Source: JAJDOD01 sp039024895
Lineage (GTDB): Bacteria; Pseudomonadota; Alphaproteobacteria; Rhodobacterales; Rhodobacteraceae
Assembly: GCA_039024895.1 (NCBI GenBank)
Contig: JBCCPJ010000018.1
Coordinates: forward strand, 1-64,000
Direction: 5' to 3'
Length of the DNA stretch: 64,000 bases
Shown here piece after piece: positions 17,614-25,728 of the stretch. Position 1 is the stretch's first letter. Every line of letters begins with the position of its first letter. Both the position numbers and the translations under genes were made by a program. The notes beneath the pieces were generated by a model. It ran no database searches. It was not told the origin of the DNA and saw nothing but the letters and a program-made list of their open reading frames with translations.

Positions 17614-18294
17614 TTATTGGACTGCGCTGCGAATGGCGCGAATGTTGTCGCCGTAAGGGGCGGGATTGCTGACCGAGCCGCCGCGGAAAACTGCTGAGCC
17701 CGCGACCAGCACGTCCGCACCGGCTTTAACCACAAGCGGCGCCGTTTTGGGATCAATGCCGCCGTCAATCTCGATATGGATCGGCCGGTCGCCGATCATG
17801 GCGCGCAGTTTTCGCACCTGGGCGACCTGGGTTTCGATGAAGCTTTGCCCGCCGAAACCCGGGTTCACGGTCATAATGCAGATCAGATCGCACAGATCGA
17901 GAAGTGGGGCGCACGCCTCAACGGGTGTGCCGGGGTTGAGGGCGAGGCCCGCCTTGATACCAGCCCCCCGAATTGCCTGAAGTGTGCGGTGCGTATGGGG
18001 ACCCGCCTCGATATGGGCGGTCAGTATATCCGCGCCCGCGTCGACAAAGGCGTCGATATAAGGATCAACGGGTGCAATCATCAGATGCACGTCCATCACC
18101 GTTTTAATATGCTTCCGTATTGCCTTTACCAGGGGCGGACCAAAGGTCAGGTTCGGCACAAAATGACCGTCCATGACATCGACATGGATCCAGTCGGCGC
18201 CCTGAGCCTCCACCGCTTCAATCTCACGCCCGAAATCTGCGAAATCCGCAGCGAGGATGGACGGGGCGATCTTAATGGAACGGTCGAAGGTCAT
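17614..18294 (-). CDS. rpe: Ribulose-phosphate 3-epimerase
   Basis: A 226-residue TIM-barrel epimerase of normal length that interconverts D-ribulose 5-phosphate and D-xylulose 5-phosphate. Motifs: IAPSILAADFADFGREIEAV at the start, WIHVDVMDGHFVPNLTFGPP with the metal His and catalytic Asp, HLMIAPVDPYI, MTVNPGFGGQSFI, and IEIDGGIDPKTAPLVVKAGADVLVAGSAVF, which supplies the second Asp and the phosphate-binding loop. It lies 66 bases after the mttB-family gene on the same strand, so it is probably the last gene of the leftward operon. That placement links a pentose-phosphate enzyme to the divergent xylA operon. A normal housekeeping copy may exist elsewhere. Confidence 0.93.
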   Translation of the reverse strand: MTFDRSIKIAPSILAADFADFGREIEAVEAQGADWIHVDVMDGHFVPNLTFGPPLVKAIRKHIKTVMDVHLMIAPVDPYIDAFVDAGADILTAHIEAGPHTHRTLQAIRGAGIKAGLALNPGTPVEACAPLLDLCDLICIMTVNPGFGGQSFIETQVAQVRKLRAMIGDRPIHIEIDGGIDPKTAPLVVKAGADVLVAGSAVFRGGSVSNPAPYGDNIRAIRSAVQ

Positions 18295-18360
18295 TGTGCT
18301 GGTCCTGATACGGGTCAGCCTCGCTTTAGCCAGTCAGGCGCGCGCCCACAAGCGCCTGCT

Positions 18361-19878
18361 TTAGAAGTAGATATTGAAGCGCTCGCGGATCGCCTTGTCG
18401 ATGTTGGGATCGATTTGAAGCGGCGCTGACGCGAGGATCGCATCTTTCCTTGCCTTAGCGGCAGGCAGCAACTCAGGACGGCCCGCTTCGTTCCACTCCT
18501 TCGGGCTCATCCGGTTGCCGAGAACCGGGTAGGTGTACTCCGTCTGCATGAGGTTCAGCGTCTGCTCAGAGCCAAGATAGTGCCCCGGCCCATCAAGACA
18601 GACCGCCCGCATCACATCGAGCGACACGCTGTCTTCCGTCACTTCTATGCCGCGCACACAACGGAGCGCTTGGCCCACAAGGTCGTCGCCCAGCACGAGA
18701 CCTTCGAGGCAAAACCCTAAGAGCGAGGCCTGCATGCCCGCGGCTTCGTAAACCATGTTCAGGCCAGACAAACCGGCGAGAACATTGGTCATGCCCTGCT
18801 CCCAGCCGGTTTGCATGTCCGGCAGTTTGCTGTCCGCCATGCCCCCTGCAGCGCCGCCGGGCAAACCGTAGAACCGGTGCATTTGCGCGCAACCAGCAGT
18901 CAGAAGCGCTTGTTCCGCCGATCCCCCTGACATGGCGCCCGTCCGCAGATCAGACACGAAGGGCCAAGTGCCGAAAACGGCCGGATGGCCGGGCATGACG
19001 GAATTGACATAGACGACGCCCGCAAGGCACTCAGCGACCGCCTGGACGATAGAGGCCGCGATGGGAGCGGGAGCCGTCGCACCAGCCTGACCGGCGGAAA
19101 GCAACAAGACCGGCATCCCCGCGCGGATGGCGTTTTCCATCGCAACGCAGCTTTCCTCGGCAAACTTCATCGGTGGTACGACGAAGCAATTCGTGTTTGA
19201 GATGAAGGGCCGTTCGCGCCAGGCTTCCTCCCCGCCAGCAATCATGTGGATAAGATCGATGCAGGGGGCCACATTCTCGGGGTCCGCGAAGCTGGTTCCA
19301 ATATGTTTTTGCGTGCCCGCGGTAGCGGCATAGATCGTGTTCAGATCGAGCTCGAGATTGTCCGTAATATCGCGACACACCATTGGTCGTTGAAAGAAGT
19401 GGATATTATCGAGGTGCTGCACGAGCCGTGCGGCATCATGCAAGTCTTGTGTCCTGGGGTCGCGGTATTCCCCGGTTTCAATCTCGACCACATGGACAGC
19501 AGCCCCGGCAGTGCCGTAATGCACCCGGTCCGGTTCGAGGTGGAGGTCGTATTTTGGGTCACGCCCGTGCAGCGTGATGCCACGCGCCGCTTTCGCGACC
19601 ATATCTTCCACAAGTGCGCGCGGATATCTGAGGCGGCCGTCATCGCCCTGGATTGCACCGGCGGCGACCATGGCTTCGACACCGGAGGGCGGCGCCTGCG
19701 AAAGACCGATGGTCTCCAACGCTTCAAGCGCGGCCTCGTGGATGCGCAAAACAGCGGCATCGTCGAGCGGCCGGTACCAGCCGCCCTTCATCCCGGGGCG
19801 GATGGGGCGAATATCCTCGGACAATGGTGCTGCCCTTAAGGCGACGCGAGCGGCGCGTCCTCCCGAGCGACGGCTCAC
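18361..19878 (-). CDS. MttB-family (trimethylamine/glycine-betaine) methyltransferase, non-pyrrolysine
   Basis: A 505-residue protein of the MttB superfamily, with the typical N-terminus RRSGGRAARVALRAAPL, then HEAALEALETIGLSQAPP, VHYGTAGAAVHVVEIETG and a C-terminal PVLGNRMSPKEW region. The reading frame is continuous with no in-frame TAG, so it belongs to the non-pyrrolysine group that includes glycine-betaine:corrinoid methyltransferases. A GTG start with GAGGTG upstream is used. No corrinoid protein or second methyltransferase gene lies nearby. It follows two demethylating FAD/GcvT enzymes by 95 bases, so a methylated amine such as glycine betaine or a relative is the likely substrate class; the actual methyl acceptor is unknown. 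Confidence 0.88.
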   Translation of the reverse strand: MSRRSGGRAARVALRAAPLSEDIRPIRPGMKGGWYRPLDDAAVLRIHEAALEALETIGLSQAPPSGVEAMVAAGAIQGDDGRLRYPRALVEDMVAKAARGITLHGRDPKYDLHLEPDRVHYGTAGAAVHVVEIETGEYRDPRTQDLHDAARLVQHLDNIHFFQRPMVCRDITDNLELDLNTIYAATAGTQKHIGTSFADPENVAPCIDLIHMIAGGEEAWRERPFISNTNCFVVPPMKFAEESCVAMENAIRAGMPVLLLSAGQAGATAPAPIAASIVQAVAECLAGVVYVNSVMPGHPAVFGTWPFVSDLRTGAMSGGSAEQALLTAGCAQMHRFYGLPGGAAGGMADSKLPDMQTGWEQGMTNVLAGLSGLNMVYEAAGMQASLLGFCLEGLVLGDDLVGQALRCVRGIEVTEDSVSLDVMRAVCLDGPGHYLGSEQTLNLMQTEYTYPVLGNRMSPKEWNEAGRPELLPAAKARKDAILASAPLQIDPNIDKAIRERFNIYF

Positions 19879-19973
19879 AGTGTCACCTCAGCCTTGAACA
19901 TCGCACGTCCTCCCTGCGCTATGCCCTTTGAGCGTCAGGGTTTTTTGCGACAAGGTCTAACTCAAACGCGACA

Positions 19974-22421
19974 TCACGCCTTCATGCGTTCGGACTTGGG
20001 ATCGTACATTGGTGCGAGGCTTGCTTCTGCGGCCACACGCGTTCCGGCGATCTCGATCTCATAGGATGAGGCAAGCACCTCATCGGCACTTTCGCCTTTG
20101 CACGGCACGTAGCCCATGCCTATCGCCCCGCCCAAATGGTGACCATAATTGGCACTAGTGACGATGTTCACAATCTCCCCATCACGGACAAGCGCTTCGT
20201 TATGGAACAGCATCGGCTCTGCATCCTCCAACTTGAATTGGAGCATTCGGCGCTCAACTCCTTCTTCGCGTTTGCGCAGCACGGCGTCGCGGCCGATGAA
20301 GCTATCTTTCGCCTTGGTTTTGACGGCGAAGCCCAGACCTGCCTCGACCACGTGATCCTCATCGGTGATGTCATGGCCAAAGTGACGGAAGGCTTTTTCG
20401 ATACGGCACGAATCCATGGCGTGTAATCCGCAGAGTTTGAGACCGTGGTCCGCGCCTGCTTCCTGCAAAGCTTCGAAAACATGGGCGGCCTGATCGACGG
20501 AGACATAAAGCTCCCAGCCCAGTTCACCGACGTAGGAAATGCGATGCGCCCGGGCGAGGCCCAAACCGATTTCAATCTCGCGGGCGGTACCGAAGGGGAA
20601 TGCCTCGTTCGAGAAATCATCGGGCGAAAGCGATTGGAGAAGCGCGCGCGAATTCGGCCCCATGACGGGGAAGCAGGCTTCGGCAGCGGTGACGTCGAGA
20701 ATGATAGCAACATCATCGCCGAGATTGCGCTTCAGCCAGGCAAGGTCACGCTGAACCGTGGCCGCCGGGACGACCAATAGGAACGCGGTCGGCGTCAAAT
20801 GTGTCACCGTCAGGTCGCATTCGATGCCGCCCTTGTCGTTGAGCATCTGACCATAGGTGATTGTGCCCGGGGCCTTGTCGAGATCGCCCGCGAAGACGCG
20901 CTGCATGAAGGTAAGAGCCCCCGGCCCCTCCACGCGGATCTTGCCGAAAGACGACATATCGAGCAGCCCAACGGCTTCGCGCATGGCCATATGCTCGGCC
21001 TGCTGGTTCTCGAACCAGTTCTGCTTGCCCCAATCGTGTTCGTAGGCGCGCTTCTGATTTGGCTTGGCAAACCAGTTGGCGCGTTCCCACCCGGCGGTTT
21101 CACCGAAAACAGCACCATCGGCTTTGAGATGTTCGTGAATTGGAGACCGGCGGACACCGCGCGCGGTTTCCACTTGGCGGAACGGGTAATGGTCCGCGTA
21201 GAGGAGGCCAAGCGTTTCTGTCACGCGTTCCTGGAGATACCGGCGGTTGCGCTGGAATGGTTGCGCGCGGCGGATATCCACATCCCAAAGATCGAAGGGC
21301 GGGTGGCCCTCGTCCATCCACGCGGCGAGCGCCATGCCAGCCCCGCCCGATGATACGATACCAATGGAGTTGTATCCGGCGGCAACCCAGTAATTTTTCA
21401 GCGCAGGCGCCTCGCCCAGATAATATTTGTCATCGGGCGTGAAACTCTCGGGGCCATTAAAGAACGTGTGCACACCCGCGGTCTCGAAGAGCGGCATCCG
21501 GTGCATGGCCTGTTCGAGGATCGGCTCGAAATGGTCGAAATCCTCAGGAAGGCTGTCGAATTCGAAATCTTCCGAAATGCCATTCATGCCCCATGGCTTG
21601 GCTTTCGGCTCGAAAGCGCCAAGCATCATCTTGCCAGCGTCGGCCTTGTAATAGGCGCATTCATCCGGCACGCGAAGCACCGGCATGCCCTTCAGCCCTT
21701 CGACAGGTTCCGTAAGCAGGTAGAAATGCTCGCAAGCGTGAAGTGGCAGCGTGACACCCGACTGGGCCGCAAGGTCGCGCCCCCACATTCCGCCGCAGTT
21801 CACCACATGTTGGGTGGTGATATGCCCGGTGGTGCCGTCTTCTTGCACATAGTCAACACCAGTGACCTGATCACCGTCATCCACTACTGCAGTTACTTTA
21901 ACACCTTCAACAATCTGGGCGCCTTTCATTTTGGCACCGCGCGCCAAGGCCATGGCAATGTTGGCTGGGTCCCCTTGTCCGTCCCCCGGCAAATAGACCG
22001 CGCTAATCGCGTCCTCGACCGTCAGATAAGGGCATAGCTCCTTCGCCGTTTGGAGCGAGACTTCCTCCGCCTCAACACCGAAAGCACGGGCAAGACTGGC
22101 CTGCCGCAGGATTTCTTCGCGTCGGTGTTCGGTCAGCGCGACGGTGAGCGATCCGGTCACCTTGAGACCGGTTGCGACCCCGGTTTCTTCCTCCAACTGG
22201 CCATAGAGATCAGCAGAGTACTTGGCGAGCCTGGTCATGTTCTCATTGGCGCGCAACTGCCCAATCAACCCTGCGGCATGCCACGTGGTGCCGCAGGTGA
22301 GCTTTTTGCGCTCCAACAGAACAATGTCGGTCCAGCCCCGTTGTGCCAAATGGTAGGCGACAGAGCAACCAGAGACGCCGCCGCCGATGATGACGACGCG
22401 TGCTTGCGTTGGCAGGTTCAT
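19974..22421 (-). CDS. FAD-dependent dimethylglycine/sarcosine dehydrogenase-like protein (DAO-GcvT fusion), copy 1
   Basis: About 815 residues. Residues 7-370 are an FAD-binding DAO fold (VVIIGGGVSGCSVAYHLAQR) with LTCGTTWHAAGLIGQL, whose His matches the residue that carries covalent FAD in dimethylglycine dehydrogenase. An FAO_M linker follows, then GcvT folate-binding domains (MREAVGLLDMSSFGKIRVEG, YGQMLNDKGGIECDLTVT, ISYVGELGWELYV, IEKAFRHFGHDI) to the C-terminus. The expected reaction is oxidative N-demethylation with transfer of the one-carbon unit to tetrahydrofolate. An open extension upstream to 22484 exists, but the ATG at 22421 overlaps the preceding stop (ATGA) and starts at MNLPTQARVVI, so it is the start. 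Paralogue of the next gene. Confidence 0.9.
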   Translation of the reverse strand: MNLPTQARVVIIGGGVSGCSVAYHLAQRGWTDIVLLERKKLTCGTTWHAAGLIGQLRANENMTRLAKYSADLYGQLEEETGVATGLKVTGSLTVALTEHRREEILRQASLARAFGVEAEEVSLQTAKELCPYLTVEDAISAVYLPGDGQGDPANIAMALARGAKMKGAQIVEGVKVTAVVDDGDQVTGVDYVQEDGTTGHITTQHVVNCGGMWGRDLAAQSGVTLPLHACEHFYLLTEPVEGLKGMPVLRVPDECAYYKADAGKMMLGAFEPKAKPWGMNGISEDFEFDSLPEDFDHFEPILEQAMHRMPLFETAGVHTFFNGPESFTPDDKYYLGEAPALKNYWVAAGYNSIGIVSSGGAGMALAAWMDEGHPPFDLWDVDIRRAQPFQRNRRYLQERVTETLGLLYADHYPFRQVETARGVRRSPIHEHLKADGAVFGETAGWERANWFAKPNQKRAYEHDWGKQNWFENQQAEHMAMREAVGLLDMSSFGKIRVEGPGALTFMQRVFAGDLDKAPGTITYGQMLNDKGGIECDLTVTHLTPTAFLLVVPAATVQRDLAWLKRNLGDDVAIILDVTAAEACFPVMGPNSRALLQSLSPDDFSNEAFPFGTAREIEIGLGLARAHRISYVGELGWELYVSVDQAAHVFEALQEAGADHGLKLCGLHAMDSCRIEKAFRHFGHDITDEDHVVEAGLGFAVKTKAKDSFIGRDAVLRKREEGVERRMLQFKLEDAEPMLFHNEALVRDGEIVNIVTSANYGHHLGGAIGMGYVPCKGESADEVLASSYEIEIAGTRVAAEASLAPMYDPKSERMKA

Positions 22422-24871
22422 GCCCGGAGCCTTTCGTTTTGCGGATCCCAAATCGGGCCGTCGGGTTGCACAACCGCCTTGCAACGGTTGCCATAAATAT
22501 CGACTTCAATCTCTGTTCCGGGTTCCGCGAGGTCCGTCCGCACCATACCCAGCGCAAGAGAGGCGTTCGCGCGGTAGCCCCAGGCACCACTCGTGGTCTC
22601 ACCGACAACCTCGTCACCGTCCCAAAGCGTGGACATGTAAGGCGCGTCGCATCCGTTGGCCTCGACCTTGAGGGTCACGAAACGCTTTTTCACGCCTTGC
22701 TGTTTTTCATTGAGCAGCGCGGCCTTTCCGGGGAAATCAACCTCTTTATCCAGTTTCACAAACCGGTCGAGCCCGCCCTCAAGCAGGGTGTAATCGGTCG
22801 AGAGGTCGCCTTTCCAGGCACGATAGCCCTTTTCGATGCGAAGAGAGTTAAGCGCGTACATCCCAAAGGGCTTCGCGCCTGCCTCGGTGACAGCATCCCA
22901 GATGGCAGGTGCATCGTCGGGCGCGCAATGGATTTCCCAACCGAGTTCCCCGGCAAACGACACCCGCAGGAGCGCGCAGGGTTTGCCCGCCACCGAGCCG
23001 TCGAGGCTCGCGGTCAGCCATCCTGCCGAAAGGTCATGGCCGTCCACCAGACCGGCAAGTATCTCGCGGGACTTTGGTCCGGTTACCAGCATGCACTCAG
23101 CTTCGTCGGTACGGTCGCTTACCACGATGCCTTCCGGCGCATTTCGGGACAGGAGTTCGGCGTCATGCCATTGCGCCGTGGCAGCTGTGATAACGCCGAC
23201 CTCGTCATCGGAATGAACCATCACCGACATTTCCGTCACGATCCGCCCGCGCCCATCGGCGAAATAGGCGAGGCTCACACGGCCCGGTTTTGGCAACCGT
23301 GAGGCGGTCAAGCTGTCGACATAGTCACGCGCCCCGGGTCCAGTGACCTTGAGACGGGTAAATCCGGTGATCGGGAGGATGCCACAATGGTCGCGGACCG
23401 CTTCGCATTCCTCACGAATGCGCGGCTCCCAGGGGCCGTTGCGTTCCCAAGTTTGTGTCGCCTCTTCGCTGGTGTCGTCACCCGGTTTCGCGAACCACGT
23501 GGCACGCTCCCAACCGTTAAACGCACCGAAGACGGCGCCTGCATCTTTCAGGCGGGAATGGAGCGGCGAGAGCTTTTTGTCCCGACCGGCTGGCCATTCA
23601 TGGAACGGGAAGTGCATGGCGTATTCATTGCCGTAAACTTCCAGCCCCTTGACGTTTGAATAGGCCTGATCGGCGTAACCGGTGAAGCGGCGCGGATCGA
23701 CCGCCCACATATCCCACTCGGTTTCACCTTCGATAATCCATTCAGCAAGCACTTTGCCCGCACCACCGGATTGCGCGATCCCAAATGTGAAGACACAGGC
23801 TTCAAAGGCATTTTTGACCCCGGGCATTGGACCGATCAGCGGCAGGCCATCAGGGGCGTAGGGGATAGGGCCGTTGATGATCCGCTCGACACCGGCTGTG
23901 CCCGAAAGCGGCACCCGCTCCATGGCATCAGCAACGATATCCATGATGCGGTCCAGATCGTCAGGGTAGAGTTGGAAGCTGAAATCGTCCGGCATCGGAT
24001 CATCTGGCGTCATCCAATGACCCCTACAATTTGGCTCGTAAGGCCCAATGTTAAAACCGTTTTTCTCTTGCCGAAGGTAATATGAGACGTCAACATCTCG
24101 AATGAGTGGCAGCTTGCCGCCCTTCTCCTTCGCGTAGGCTTCAATCTCTGCAACTTGCTCGGTCAGGACGTATTGGTGGCTCATCACCATCATCGGCACG
24201 GTGCGACCGCCATATGGTTTGAACCACTCGCCCACTTGTTGCGCGTAATATCCGGCCGCGTTCACCACGAAGTCGCAGGCGATGTCGCCCTTGTCCGTAT
24301 GCACAATCCATGAACCGTCCGGTTTCTGCGTGACGCCAGTCGCCGGGCAAAAGCGAATTATCTTGGCGCCCATGTCGCGGGCTCCTTTGGCCAGCGCTTG
24401 CGTCAATTGGGCCGGATCAATGTCCCCGTCGGTCGGATCGTAGAGAACGGAGTGGAGTTCGTGGGTTTCCATGAACGGATACATCTCGACCGCCTCTTCC
24501 AGCGTGAGCATGGACATGTCGATGCCCTGATACCGTCCCATACCGCGCGCGCGCTCAAACTCCTGGGTCCGCTCCTTGGAATGGCTCAGGCGTAGCGACC
24601 CCGACACGTGATAATTCATCGGATAGTCCACCGCCGCGCCCAGACCGCGATAGAGCTCTGTGGAATACCGCTGCATGTTCATGATCGACCAGGACGTGGA
24701 AAATGTCGGTACGTTCCCCGCAGCGTGCCAGGTTGAGCCAGCGGTCAGTTCGTTCTTTTCGAGCAGCACACAATCAGTCCATCCCGCTTTCGCCAAATGG
24801 AACAGGGCAGAGGCGCCAACCGCCCCACCTCCGATGATGACGACGCGCGCAGTCGATGGAAAATCAGCCAT
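22418..24871 (-). CDS. FAD-dependent dimethylglycine/sarcosine dehydrogenase-like protein (DAO-GcvT fusion), copy 2
   Basis: An 817-residue paralogue of the downstream enzyme with the same order: FAD domain (VVIIGGGAVGASALFHLAKAG), flavin-His motif LTAGSTWHAAGNVPTF, FAO_M linker, and GcvT domains (REECEAVRDHCGILPITGFT, SLAYFADGRGRIVTEMSV, VSFAGELGWEIHCA, LRIEKGYRAWKGDL). The start ATG has GGAAGAG upstream and lies nine bases after the regulator gene. The two copies differ clearly in the substrate region, so they probably act in succession, for example on dimethylglycine and then sarcosine, or on different N-methyl compounds. The order is inferred. Confidence 0.9.
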   Translation of the reverse strand: MADFPSTARVVIIGGGAVGASALFHLAKAGWTDCVLLEKNELTAGSTWHAAGNVPTFSTSWSIMNMQRYSTELYRGLGAAVDYPMNYHVSGSLRLSHSKERTQEFERARGMGRYQGIDMSMLTLEEAVEMYPFMETHELHSVLYDPTDGDIDPAQLTQALAKGARDMGAKIIRFCPATGVTQKPDGSWIVHTDKGDIACDFVVNAAGYYAQQVGEWFKPYGGRTVPMMVMSHQYVLTEQVAEIEAYAKEKGGKLPLIRDVDVSYYLRQEKNGFNIGPYEPNCRGHWMTPDDPMPDDFSFQLYPDDLDRIMDIVADAMERVPLSGTAGVERIINGPIPYAPDGLPLIGPMPGVKNAFEACVFTFGIAQSGGAGKVLAEWIIEGETEWDMWAVDPRRFTGYADQAYSNVKGLEVYGNEYAMHFPFHEWPAGRDKKLSPLHSRLKDAGAVFGAFNGWERATWFAKPGDDTSEEATQTWERNGPWEPRIREECEAVRDHCGILPITGFTRLKVTGPGARDYVDSLTASRLPKPGRVSLAYFADGRGRIVTEMSVMVHSDDEVGVITAATAQWHDAELLSRNAPEGIVVSDRTDEAECMLVTGPKSREILAGLVDGHDLSAGWLTASLDGSVAGKPCALLRVSFAGELGWEIHCAPDDAPAIWDAVTEAGAKPFGMYALNSLRIEKGYRAWKGDLSTDYTLLEGGLDRFVKLDKEVDFPGKAALLNEKQQGVKKRFVTLKVEANGCDAPYMSTLWDGDEVVGETTSGAWGYRANASLALGMVRTDLAEPGTEIEVDIYGNRCKAVVQPDGPIWDPQNERLRA

Positions 24872-24880
24872 ATCTCTTCC

Positions 24881-25447
24881 TCAATAGACAGGGGGTGCGA
24901 TCACCCAGATCGCAACACAAGGGACAGAGCCGCGATTGGCCCAATAGAAAGGTTCACCGCGGATGCGGAAGCTATCGCCGGGACCGACTTTATAGGTCTT
25001 CCCGTCGATCGTGATCTCAAGCGATCCCGACACGATGTACCCGACCTCCTGGGTCGGACGCGTCACCGGATCAAAGCGTTCTGCACCGGGTTGAAAGGTT
25101 GAGTGCACAACTTCGAATTCGTCGGTTAGATCGGGGGAAACGAGTTCCTCATGCAAGCCCCCCACCCTTTTCCCGAGAGAACGGCGCGCGGAGTTACGCA
25201 CGATCGTGTCTACTTCGTCAGGTCGTGTGGGTGCGGTCTTGAAAAAGCTCTCCACCGATATTCCGAAGATGCCCGCTAAGCTCTTTAGCTCATCGGTCGA
25301 TGGCTCAGAGATATTGCGTTCGACCTGGCTGAGCCACCCGACGGAGCGATCCACGGCATTGGCCACTTCGGCAAGCGTCATACCACGGCGCCGGCGCAGC
25401 ACACGCAAATCATTGCCCAAACTCTCGGCCGCATCGACCAGCGCCAT
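24881..25447 (-). CDS. XRE-family regulator with C-terminal cupin domain
   Basis: About 188 residues. The N-terminal helix-turn-helix spans about residues 8-65 (LGNDLRVLRRRRGMTLAEVA, then RSVGWLSQVERNISEPSTDELKSLAGIFGIS), and the C-terminal cupin_2 domain spans about 105-185 (HSTFQPGAERFDPVTRPTQ, EVGYIVSGSLEITIDGKTY, KVGPGDSFRIRGEPFYWAN). Regulators of this build (PuuR-like) sense small metabolites in the cupin. A TTG at 25504 would add 19 residues, but the ATG at 25447 has GGAG six bases upstream and fits the family better. It is the first gene of the leftward catabolic operon and is divergent from the ABC transporter operon, whose promoter carries two TGAGG-N6-CCTCA sites. Autoregulation and control of both operons are likely. 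Confidence 0.88.
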   Translation of the reverse strand: MALVDAAESLGNDLRVLRRRRGMTLAEVANAVDRSVGWLSQVERNISEPSTDELKSLAGIFGISVESFFKTAPTRPDEVDTIVRNSARRSLGKRVGGLHEELVSPDLTDEFEVVHSTFQPGAERFDPVTRPTQEVGYIVSGSLEITIDGKTYKVGPGDSFRIRGEPFYWANRGSVPCVAIWVIAPPVY

Positions 25448-25630
25448 CCCGCTCTCCGTGAAAAAATCAAAGGAATTTTCACGACAAAGATCGCTCTGAG
25501 TCAATACTCAATGTGAACGGGTTCGAGGAAAAACGGAGTTACGATTCTGTGGGTTATTCTTAATTGGTTAAATGACCGACCCGACGGAGTTCAATATTGT
25601 TTCTATCAAAATCAATATGTTGAATTTTTT

Positions 25631-25676
25631 TGAGGCACGTTCCTCAAAAATTCGTTGACGTGAGGTACGCCCCTCA
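25631..25676 (+). promoter_or_regulatory. Two tandem TGAGG-N6-CCTCA operator sites over a candidate promoter
   Basis: Two perfect inverted repeats with the same half-sites lie at 25631-25646 (TGAGG, CACGTT, CCTCA) and 25661-25676 (TGAGG, TACGCC, CCTCA). Their starts are 30 bases apart, close to three helical turns, so two dimers would bind one face. The first is extended by flanking T and A runs. A TTGACG that could serve as a -35 element lies between them at 25655-25660, so binding would cover the promoter of the rightward ABC operon. The XRE-cupin protein encoded next door is the obvious candidate ligand. The sequence repeat is directly visible; the protein that binds is inferred. Confidence 0.7.
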
Positions 25677-25728
25677 ATAGCGTTGGTCTATGGTGACATG
25701 AAACGGCACCAGTTCTTGGGAGGACTTC

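Noticed and set aside
18361..19878. Pyrrolysine-type TMA methyltransferase
   Set aside because: The frame is uninterrupted and has no in-frame TAG, so it is the non-pyrrolysine type.
19974..24871. A single dehydrogenase gene split by a frameshift
   Set aside because: Both reading frames contain a full FAD domain and full GcvT domains, so they are two complete paralogues.
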